NCBI RefSeq assembly: GCF_021347895.1
Contig: NC_067123.1
Location: forward strand, 39,171,571 to 39,235,570
Source: Acanthochromis polyacanthus
Taxonomy: Eukaryota; Chordata; Actinopteri; Pomacentridae
Length of the DNA: 64,000 bases
Direction: 5' to 3'
Shown here: positions 1 through 10,700 of the stretch, in pieces
Position numbering within the stretch: the stretch's first letter is position 1
Layout: each line of letters begins with the position of its first letter
The notes under the pieces: model-generated
What the model saw: only the letters and a program-made list of their open reading frames with translations
What the model was told of the DNA's origin: nothing
The model's database searches: none
Position numbers and translations under genes: made by a program

Positions 1-1658
1 GAGAATTTACCCGATCAGAGCAACGAAACACCCGGCAAGCTGAGTGAACGACGACTATAAACAGGTGCAAGTGCAGCTGATTGTTCTTCTTTTAGGCTAA
101 ATGTACGATAATGACACAATAGCAGACTCAAAAGACCATCCGACAGAAGCAGCGGCCATCTTGTTTGTTTATGAAACTGCCTCAGTGACGCTCCTAAACT
201 CACCAAACACATGAGATAAACAGCTGTGACTGCTGGTCTGTTCACAGGTAGGCCATGAGAAAGTCTGAGAGATTCTGCCAAAGTCAGACACATGAGCGCT
301 TAGATTCTAGAGAGTAATCTAATATGTTGTGAAGAATGTTGTTGCAACATTCAAGAATTAAGCTGTAATGTTTCTGAGAAAAATTTTGGAGTTAAGATGT
401 GATGTTTCCAGATAAGTTGTAATATTACAATGTATTTTAAGACTGTTTTAATTTAAAAAAACATTTAAGAAAAACAAATTATTTAGTTGTCATCATAGTG
501 AATAACAACACAGTTTTACATGCGTCAAGTCAGCTCAACATTTGGATCAATCTGCAACAGTGAAGCAACTTTTTATTGCTTATTGTCCATTGTTATTATC
601 GTATGCACAACATCCTGTTCCTCCCAGTCGTATCCTATTGTTAGTAACAGCTTTATTGCTCCACATCAACGCTCTAGCTTTATCTTAAACCTTTGAGACC
701 AGCTATCATGCAGCTGAAGAACCGGTTTCTGCACAAAAACCTTTCAACTGTATAGCATCGTACATTTAAATAATAATAGTGTTGTTTTTTTTGAACACCA
801 TCAGCCTCTTCTGGATCCTTCTAGCTGCTGTTTGCAGACTCGGCACAGCTCCAGAATCAGCTATTTCCTGTGGTAGTCTGGAGATTCATCACAGTAAACC
901 TGTGCAAATTTCACTCTTACTTCACTGTGTTGTTTTTTTGTTTTTTTTTGCTGAGCGTTTTCACATCAGCGTTGCATCTCGTTGTGTTGTTTCCCGTCAG
1001 TCAGCTGACAGCCACCACAATAACAAAACAGGAGAGTGGAAGTTTTGTCCAGGAAATAATTCCTTTAGAAACAGGTCAGCAGACCATAATTTAATATCTC
1101 ATCCATGGCATTTTATCTGGAGCGTCCTTGTTGGGTGGTTTCTTCCAGGAAATGTGAATGGAACATTCAGAGCAGAGTGACTAAAGTGAAGTAACCGTCT
1201 CTCTAAATAACACAGATACTGTTGGGGGACTTTTCTGTGCAGCTGTTTTCCACCAGTCTGTTGTGATCTGACTGTTTCCAGCAGCTTCTACAGTCTGAGC
1301 TCCATCCAAACACATCATCATCACAAACCTGTGTCTGCTGTGCTCTGTGTTTCTGTGTGTGAACGGTGAGCTAGTGTTTTAGTGAAACATGTTTGCCTCA
1401 CCCTTCCACCGAGGCTTCTGTCTAAACGTGACCTAAGTAGTACCTCTGTGTTTCCGTTACTGCTGGTGTGTTTCTGAGCGTCGCACCATAAACTGTCTTG
1501 TCAGTCTGTCTGAGTAAAGTCCAAGGCTGCTTTCTAATTCTGGAAAAGGCATAAATAACATTTAAAGAAGGAAAGAAACAGTTCATTCAACAGCCTTTCC
1601 TCAGAGCTAAAATTTCAAACCCAAACTGCGCCATCCACCTCAAACTACTGAACAACAA
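1..1658. other. non-coding, probably intron 1 of the cdc42-like gene
   Basis: AT-rich sequence with short T-runs. I see no exon, RNA gene or known repeat. The first coding exon of cdc42 (P-loop GDGAVGKT) was looked for here and not found. Confidence 0.4.
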
Positions 1659-2672
1659 AAGGAGTGTCCAACATGAGGCCCGTGGTCCAAAAGTGGTCCT
1701 CCAGAGGGTCCAATCCGGCCCTCATAGTGTAAAAATTACAGAGAAGACATTAACTGCAGATTGTAAATTAGTAAAACTATAAATTTAAAATAATTTCTAG
1801 ACCATGACAAGTTGTTTGGATCAGAAAGTAAAATCCCAGATTGGTCGTTGTTGTAATATTTTGTCTGACTTTTGTTGTTTTTTGGTCTTTTTTTGTCTGG
1901 CTTTTACCATTTGTGTCATGATTTTGTCGTTTTGTTTCACGGTTTTGTCATTTTTTTTGTCTTGTTTGTGTCTTTTGTTTAATTTTTCCTTCTTTTGTGT
2001 AGCATTTTTGTCGTTTTTTGTCTCGCTTGCGTTGTCTATTTTTTGGTTGTTTTGTTTCTCACTTTGTCATTTCTTGTCTCGTTTTTGTCGTTTTAACTTT
2101 TTTGTCAAACTTTTTGTCTCTTTGTTTTGTGTTGTGTGTCTCATTTTTTGTCGTTTTGTTTCTTGCTTAATAGTTTGTCTTGTTTTGTGTTTTGCTTTGT
2201 TCTTTTGTGTAGCATTTTTGTCGTATTGTGTCTTTTTGTCTCGCTTGTGTTGTGTATTTTTTGGTCGTTTTATTTCTCCCTTTTGTCATTTTCTGTCTTG
2301 TTTTTGTTGCGTCGTAACTTTTTTAGTCAAATTTTTTTGTCGCTTTGTTTTGTTTGTATAATGTTTTATCATTTTGTTTCTTGCTTTTGTCATTTTTGTA
2401 ATATTTTGTGTGTTTTTTGTCTGAATTTTGTCATTTGTCTCATCTTTTGTCATTTTGTTTCTCGATTTTGTCGTTTTTTTCTAATTTTTGTAACATTTTG
2501 TCTCGTTTTTTGTTGTTTTTTTGTCTGACTTTAGTCAATTGTCTCATGTTTTTGTCATTTTGTTTCTCATTTTGCATTTTTTTCTCCGTTATTTAGAGGA
2601 TATTATGTTATGATTGTACCAATCCTGCCCTCTTGAAATCAGAACTGAACTAAAATGAGTTTGACACCCCTC
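1659..2672 (+). mobile_element. hAT-like non-autonomous element with TTTTGTC minisatellite core (copy A)
   Basis: The left end is a mutated CAGGGGTGTCCAACATGAGG with a GGCCCGTGG block, then a conserved stretch to GACCATGACAAGTTGTTTGG, then about 750 bp of degenerate TTTTGTC/TTTTGTTTC units. The right end is AAAATGAGTTTGACACCCCT. CAGGGGTG and its inverse CACCCCTG are hAT-type terminal repeats. No transposase is present. The other copies are at 4536, 6033, 40473 and 55815. Confidence 0.65.
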
Positions 2673-3130
2673 GTTTAACGACTGCACCGATAAAAATCCA
2701 AACTAATTTCAAATCATTCGGCTGTCCTCCCCGTTGTGCAGTGATTCTCTGCTGCCAGAGCTCCTGTAACACTCACTAGAAGTCCCGTTCTGTCAGCCCT
2801 GCAACTTGAGTTTAATTTTTTTCCAGTTGAAGTTCCAAAGAAAAGTCCTGACTGTGCAGCTGCCAGTGGTTCCAGAAACATCTGGAGCTGTTATGCCATC
2901 TCCTGACTCATGACACTTACTGCCCTGACATGTTGCACCAGCAGAACTTTTCCGTCAGCGTTCACATCACCATAAAACATACAAAAAACATCAGCATTAC
3001 TTTAATTTGTCGGTTCAGATTTCTGGAAAAGCATAGCTGAACTCTTACTATGTTGGGGTGAAACAAGCAGATGAGATGTCAAACTTTTTTCCCCCTATTT
3101 GTCTTAGCTGTTTGACTATTTTTAAAAGCT
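2673..3130. other. non-coding, nothing recognised
   Basis: Mixed AT-rich intronic sequence without an identifiable feature. Confidence 0.35.
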
Positions 3131-4075
3131 TTTAAAAAGTCTAAGATTTAAAAACAAATTGGGAAAGAATAAAATTTTTCTGACATGTGATTTGATCAAT
3201 GATTTTTTTAAAAATGTAAACTTCAGTTCAGTAGTTGCTCTGTGATGTATTTTCAACATGTGATGGAGCGCTACCACATGAGATACCATCAAAAGTGTGA
3301 CTGTCACACGAGGAAAAACCCACAGGAGTCAGTAAAACCACCGACACACAGTTTGTCATCTGTGCTGCATGCATTAGCTGTAACCATGAAGTGGCAATGT
3401 GCTGCAATTAAATAAAACTGATTTACAGCGTTCGTCTCTTTATTTAACAGCCACACTTCGTTTATCACAAACTGCAGCTTCTGTGGCTTACCCTGCTGTA
3501 CAAGAACATTGTTGTTCTTGGATATGATTATTTTTGACGTGAAGTGACAATACATGGGGTGTTTGGCGCTTACACTGAGATCTGTGCGCTTTTCCCTCTA
3601 TTTTCCTCTTCATTTAGACTCCGCCAACATTTAATTTGGTGAATGTAGTCCTCAAAAGCATACTGGAGACCCTTCTGTCTGCTTCTCTCTGATATCGCTG
3701 TAGAATATGTCCAGAAATTTGCACATATCTCCTGAGAAATATCACTCACCGGAACCGCTAAAAACTCCATATTTCATGCTAGGAGGGAAAGCTTGACAGG
3801 CGTAGCAACAGTAACTGAGGGGGGCGGGGCTTAGCGAAGGGTCAATTGCACTGTTTCAAATTGCAGTTTTAATTCTAAAATGATTGTTCAGCCCTATTTA
3901 CAAGGCCTGCTGCATTAAACTTTAACAAAAACACTTGGTACCACATTATTAACTGCTAGCGCCAACACCTGTGTAATATAAACATGTTTTTATTTAAAAA
4001 CGTAATATTAATCGTTGATCAAATCACAGTATGTCAGAAAAATTTATATTTTCCCAAACTGTTCAACCCTACTTA
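3131..4075. mobile_element. decayed element with long inverted arms
   Basis: The stretch around 3137-3213 (AATTTTTCTGACATGTGATTTGATCAATG region) reappears inverted at about 4000-4070 (GATCAAATCACAGTATGTCA region). The arms of about 70 bp flank 800 bp of unique sequence. This layout suggests an old DNA transposon. No transposase was recognised. Confidence 0.4.
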
Positions 4076-4409
4076 TAATCATGTGTTTGTGTTCTATAAT
4101 ATATTTAATGAGGTATAAATATTTAGTCAAAATGTGGCCGACATTTGTTGCAGATTTAGTCATAGTTCTTTCACAAAAATTCCAATTTAGCTGCATTTGA
4201 ATAATTAGATTTGCATTAGTTTCAGTTACCAAAATATTAACATTTTAGTGACATTTTGATTTCATTTTTGTTGCCTTCTGCTTATTTTCATTCTCTTAGG
4301 TTTTTCTGAGACTACGTCCTCCCCCATTTTTAACATGTACCTTCTTTTTTTAAACTTTATTTTTTATTACTTGTCATGACAAACAGAACAGCATACACAC
4401 AGAATAATA

Positions 4410-4487
4410 CACCCCCTGTCAAAAGGTTTAGGACGCTTTCTCATTCAAATGAATGGAAACGCGTCCTAAAACTTTTGACAGGGGGTG
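4410..4487. mobile_element. 78-bp palindromic MITE flanked by TA
   Basis: CACCCCCTGTCAAAAG at the left and CTTTTGACAGGGGGTG at the right are perfect inverses, and TA lies on both sides (4408-4409 and 4488-4489). The whole unit folds as one hairpin. TA duplication points to a Tc1/mariner-type source. A second copy of the same length is at 20147. Confidence 0.7.
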
Positions 4488-4535
4488 TAGCCTTCTCAGC
4501 ATAGTACAGTAAGGGCCAAGCCAAGGGCCAAGATT

Positions 4536-4700
4536 GATATGAATATTTTCAGAATTTACTTTTTTGCACCAAAACAAAAGAAGAATTTGGAGTTATGGTT
4601 ATTTACAGGTTATTATGCTGTGATTTTACTGATCCGGTCCACTGGAGATCAAACTGGACTGAATGTGGAACCTGAACTAAGATGAGTTTGACTCTCCTGG
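4536..4700 (+). mobile_element. right-end fragment of the hAT-like element
   Basis: Matches the last 165 bp of copy C (41,850-42,001): ATTTGGAGTT, GGTTATTATGCTGTGATTTT, CCGGTCCACTGGAG, GAATGTGGAACCTGAACTAA and GATGAGTTTGAC. The minisatellite and left end are missing. Confidence 0.65.
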
Positions 4701-6032
4701 TTTATACGGTGAATAAATTGTAAACATGTTGTTGGTCACACTTTAATGAACAAATATATTCCAGCTGCTGTCAGTATTTGACGGTTTTGTGCTCAGTGTT
4801 GATGTCGCATCTCCATCAGAGCAGAAAAAGAGACTCTGTGTGTCGGAGCTGTAGACGTGTCTTGTCGAGACCTTGTACATTTCAGGCATCGAGCATTTCA
4901 AGTCGCCTGCTGTGAGCCTGCCTGGTTAAATAAAGATCAGAGCTTGAATCCGTGTACGTGCCACTTCCTCTCCTACAGGCTACATTCTCCAGTTTATCTG
5001 GAACGTGCCTGTGCATACGGAGCTTCATTAGAGCCAAACGGTGTCTGCAGGCGACAGCAGGCCGACATGTTGAAGTCGTGCTCGATTGGAGCGACTCTTG
5101 GACACTCCCTGCTGCAGCTCACCTCCCAGTTCACAGAGCCGAGGCCGGCAGGCATGTCGGGGCCGTGCTGCTTGTTATTGCACGTGGCAGCAGCCTGGAG
5201 GCATGGGAGTGATGAAACGGGAGGGAGGAGGGAACTGTGAGGCGACAAGTCTGTTTACCTGGACAGCAGCAAAGCAGTTCCCTCTACGGAGAGAGTTCAG
5301 CTCATTTCCAGTATTTTCTTCATTCTGCCATTCACTAATGACAATATTTAAATGGCTGTCAGTCATTTTTAGCTGATTAAAGCCAGTTCGGTTGTTGAAT
5401 TTGTCATTTATATGCCATTAATTGGTGCTTGGAAACTCTCAGCAATTGTGACCACACCATTATCTCCCAGATTTCATATTTTACTTATTTCTGGCTGGAT
5501 CAATGTGGGGCCTTGTAGCAAAAAGGTTATGTCACCTTATTCCAGTTACCAATTACATAATATTAAAAAAAAAAAAAACAGCAATTGTTTAGTTGTTTGC
5601 TCATGTTGTCAGGGAGACACGGCCGTCAGTAAAATGTGGTAAAACCGCACCTCGACTTGTCAGAAGATGCAGCTGTCAGACCTCTACGCACCGCCCACAC
5701 CTCAGTGATTCAACTCCTGCACCTCTATGGAAACAGCACAGTCAAACCTGGAGGCAGGTTAACCAGCGTTTCCTGCCTTTAAGGAAATATTTGACGGTAT
5801 AATCGAAGCACGACTGAAAATACCAGCAAAACGTCCTCATTCAGCTCCTGACAGTGTGCAGGAATTCAGCCTTTCCCTTTCCTTTCCCTCCCTTTAGCCA
5901 CAGCTTTTGGCGGTAAAGATGCAACGTGAAGAAATTTACATTTTTTTATGTCGCTTTGTCATTTGTTGGGGTCATACCTTTATCCAACTAGGTTCATAAG
6001 TAATGCAAATTTGATCTAAATAGCTTCAAAAA
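4701..6032. other. non-coding, nothing recognised
   Basis: Intronic sequence with an A-run of about 14 at 5565-5578. Short open frames here lack splice-consistent borders and familiar protein motifs. Confidence 0.35.
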
Positions 6033-6984
6033 CACAACACAAAAGTCAGACAAGAAAAGACAAAAAACAGCAATGCAAGACAGAATATTACAAAAATGAG
6101 ACATAAAATGACAAAAAATGAGACAAACGACACAAAACAAAAGAGATTAAAAAAATTACAAAGGGACAAAAAAAATGGACAAACAGCAAAAAAGAGACAC
6201 AAAATGACAAAAGCGAGAAACAAAACGACAAGGAAGATATACAAAGCAATGAATAAAACAAAACAAAATGACAAAAATAAGACAAACACAAGCGAGAAAA
6301 AGGAAACGCAAAACGACAAAAATGAGAAACAAAATGACAAGGAAGATACACCAAGCAATGAATAAAACAAAACACAAAACGACAAAAATAAGATAAAAAC
6401 ACAAACGAGACAACAAGGAAACACAAAACGACAAAAATGAGAAACAATGACAAAAAAATTAGACAAGCGACATGAAACAAAACAACAAATGAGACAAAAA
6501 ATCTGACAAAAAAGTTACAAAGCGACAAAAAATGGACAAACGACAAAAATGAGAGAAAAAAAATTACTCAAGTGACAACAACGAGAAACGACGGCAGCAA
6601 ACAAACAACACAAACGAGACAAAAAGGAAGCAAACAAAAACGATGCACAAAACAACAAATAAAGCAAAACACAAAATGACAAAAATAAGACGACAAAACA
6701 CAAGTGAGAAAAGGAAACACAACAACAAAAACATGAGACAAACAACAAGTCGGACAAAAAAATAAAAACGACAAAATATTACAAAAATGAAACACAATAT
6801 GATTTTTTTTAAAAAAGCAATGAACAATCCGGTATTCTCCTTTTTGATAAAAACAACTCGTCATGGTCTGGAAATTATTTTAAATTTTTATACTTTGCAG
6901 TTAATGCCTTTTTTTTTTTTTACACTTTACTAAATCCTCCAGTGGGCCGGATTTGGCCCACGGGCCGCATGTTTGACACCCCTG
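6033..6984 (-). mobile_element. hAT-like element with TTTTGTC minisatellite (copy B, truncated)
   Basis: Reads as the reverse complement of copy A: GACAAAAA-type units for about 800 bp, then TCATGGTCTGGAAATTATTT, CCAGTGGGCCGGATTTGGCC and the end GTTTGACACCCCTG at 6984. The opposite terminus is missing, so the copy is truncated inside the minisatellite. Confidence 0.62.
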
Positions 6985-7714
6985 TTCTAAAACACGTTGC
7001 TGGTGAACTCTGGGAATCTGGGCTGAAACCAAAAACAGATTCAGAGAAATCCAAGCAACTTTTAATTATTAAAATGTCAAAGATATGCTTAAAATCAACT
7101 CAGCTTTCATAAAAAAATAGCCAAAAAGAGACCTGCTGCTGGATTTTAAAGGCATTTTGTGATTATTCCCATGAATCGGAGTATTTGTATTCTGGTAAAC
7201 ATGCAGCAGCATGGAGGTCTGAAGCTGACAAAGAGCTTATCTAACACTTCATGCGTTCTGTTGTGTAAACCTGGTGACCTTTGACGTGCATGCTGGGGAA
7301 AGCAGGAAAATCCGTGATGTTTACCGACTTTACTTCCAAAGTAGCTCCAAGTGGCTTTTGAATACTCAGTCCTGTTTACACCTTTGTTTTGGATGACGTT
7401 AAAAAGGAAGTGTCTCCGTATTATTAAAGATTTACTTCATGCAGGTGAAATATCAAACATGCTGCAACACTGTGAAAGCTTAAGTGAAAAGGTTGTAGAG
7501 TTAGATTAAGGTTTGGTGGTACTGAGTGTCCTGTTTGTCGGGCACATGTCAGCCTGTTAAAGACAACGAGTACGCTTCCTGTTTTGTTTTGATGTGTGCC
7601 GCAGATCATATGTCTTTTTCACATTTTTACTTCCTTTTTTCGCCTTCCCTTCTGCTCTCTCGGTCTTACTCTCCACCCTCTGTTTCCTCTCGTCTCCCCC
7701 TCTGTCTCCCCCAG

Positions 7715-7787
7715 GTGTTTGATAACTATGCCGTGACAGTGATGATTGGCGGGGAGCCGTACACTCTGGGACTGTTTGACACTGCAG
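7715..7787 (+). CDS. cdc42l: cdc42-like coding exon 2 (residues 36-59 and one base of 60)
   Basis: A long pyrimidine tract ending CCCCCAG precedes GTGTTTGATAAC, and the exon ends at ACTGCAG before GTAAAA. It encodes residues from V36 ([20 protein letters not shown]) to DTA of switch II and leaves one base of G60. The length of 73 nt and the phase match the vertebrate CDC42 exon. Confidence 0.95.
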
Positions 7788-10700
7788 GTAAAAAAAAATT
7801 CAGCACAGTTAATATATAATTCTGTGTAGGATAATAGAAACAATAGCAGCATATAGTAGTAGTATTTGTTGTCCAATTTTGAACTTGTGATCATCCACTA
7901 GTGACATAAAATCATCCACTAGTGACATAAAATCATCCACTAATGACATAAAATCATCCATTCGTGACATAAAATCATCCACTAGTGACATAAAATCATC
8001 CACTAGTGACATAAAATCATCCATTTGTGACATAAAATCATCCACTAGTGACATGAAATCAACCACTAGTGACATAAAATCATCCACTAGTGACATAAAA
8101 TCAACCGCTAATGACATAAAATCATCCATTCGTGACATAAAATCATCCACTAGTGACATAAAATCATCCACTAATGACATAAAATCATCCATTCGTGACA
8201 TAAAATCATCCACTAGTGACATAAAATCATCCACTAGTGACATAAAATCATCCATTCGTGACATAAAATCATCCACTAGTGACATAAAATCAACCACTAG
8301 TGACATAAAATCATCCACTAGTGACATAAAATCATCCACTAGTGACATAAAATCATCCATTCGTGACATAAAATCATCCACTAGTGGCATAAAATCAACC
8401 ACTAATGACATAAAATCATCCACTAGTGACATAAAATCATCCACTAGTGACATAAAATCATCCACTAGTGACATAAAATCATCTATTAGTGACATAAAAT
8501 CATCCACTAATGACATAAAATCATCCACTAGTGACATAAAATCGTCCGCTAGTGACATAAAATCATCTATTAGTGACATAAAATCATCCACTAGTGACAT
8601 AAAATCATCCGCTAGTGACATAAAATCAACCACTAATGACATAAAATCATCCATTCGTGACATAAAATCATCCATTCGTGACATAAAATCATCCACTAGT
8701 GACATAAAATCAACCACTAATGACATAAAATCATCCATTCGTGACATAAAATCATCCACTAGTGACATAAAATCAACCACTAATGACATAAAATCATCCG
8801 CTAGTGACATAAAATCATCCGCTAGTGACATAAAATCATCTTAGTGACATAAAATCATCCGCTAGTGACATAAAATCATCCGCTAGTGACATAAAATCAT
8901 CCGCTAGTGACATAAAATCATCTATTAGTGACATAAAATCATCCGCTAATGACATAAAATCATCCACTAGTGACATAAAATCATCCATTCGTGACATAAA
9001 ATCATCCACTAGTGACATAAAATCATCCACTAGTGACATAAAATCATCCATTCGTGACATAAAATCATCCACTAGTGACATAAAATCAACCACTAGTGAC
9101 ATAAAATCATCCACTAGTGACATAAAATCAACCACTAATGACATAAAATCATCCATTCGTGACATAAAATCAACCACTAGTGACATAAAATCATCCACTA
9201 GTGACATAAAATCATCCACTAGTGACTTAAAATCATCCACTAATGACATAAAATCATCCATTCGTGACATAAAATCATCCACTAGTGACATAAAATCATC
9301 CATTCGTGACATAAAATCATCCATTCGTGACATAAAATCATCCACTAGTGACATAAAATCATCCACTAATGACATAAAATCATCCATTCGTGACATAAAA
9401 TCATCCACTAGTGACATAAAATCATCCACTAATGACATAAAATCATCCATTCGTGACATAAAATCATCCACTAGTGACATAAAATCATCCACTAGTGACA
9501 TAAAATCATCCATTCGTGACATAAAATCATCCACTAGTGACATAAAATCAACCACTAGTGACATAAAATCATCCACTAGTGACATAAAATCAACCACTAA
9601 TGACATAAAATCATCCATTCGTGACATAAAATCATCCACTAGTGACATAAAATCATCCACTAGTGACATAAAATCATCCATTCGTGACATAAAATCATCC
9701 ACTAGTGACATAAAATCAACCACTAATGACATAAAATCATCCACTAGTGACATAAAATCATCCATTCGTGACATAAAATCATCCACTAGTGACATAAAAT
9801 CAACCACTAATGACATAAAATCATCCACTAGTGACATAAAATCATCCACTAGTGACATAAAATCATCCGCTAGTGACATAAAATCATCTATTAGTGACAT
9901 AAAATCATCCACTAATGACATAAAATCATCCACTAGTGACATAAAATCGTCCGCTAGTGACATAAAATCATCTATTAGTGACATAAAATCATCCACTAGT
10001 GACATAAAATCATCCGCTAGTGACATAAAATCAACCACTAATGACATAAAATCATCCATTCGTGACATAAAATCATCCATTCGTGACATAAAATCATCCA
10101 CTAGTGACATAAAATCAACCACTAATGACATAAAATCATCCATTCGTGACATAAAATCATCCACTAGTGACATAAAATCAACCACTAATGACATAAAATC
10201 ATCCGCTAGTGACATAAAATCATCCGCTAGTGACATAAAATCATCTTAGTGACATAAAATCATCTGCTAATGACATAAAATCATCCGCTAGTGACATAAA
10301 ATCATCTATTAGTGACATAAAATCATCCGCTAATGACATAAAATCATCCGCTAGTGACATAAAATCATCCATTCGTGACATAAAATCATCCACTAGTGAC
10401 ATAAAATCATCCACTAGTGACATAAAATCATCCATTCGTGACATAAAATCATCCACTAGTGACATAAAATCAACCACTAGTGACTTAAAATCATCCACTA
10501 GTGACATAAAATCAACCACTAATGACATAAAATCATCCATTCGTGACATAAAATCATCTATTAGTGACATAAAATCAACCACTAGTGACATAAAATCATC
10601 CACTAGTGACATAAAATCATCCACTAGTGACATAAAATCATCCACTAATGACATAAAATCATCCATTCGTGACATAAAATCATCCATTCGTGACATAAAA

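Noticed and set aside
1804..2596. Cys/Phe-rich open frames that look like membrane proteins
   Set aside because: Translation of TTTTGTC minisatellite DNA. The same artefact recurs at 6026-6864, 22479-23166, 40626-41708 and 56144-56968.
1..7714. First coding exon of the cdc42-like gene
   Set aside because: No sequence encoding the MQTIKCVVVGDGAVGKT region was found on the plus strand, so it probably lies left of the window.
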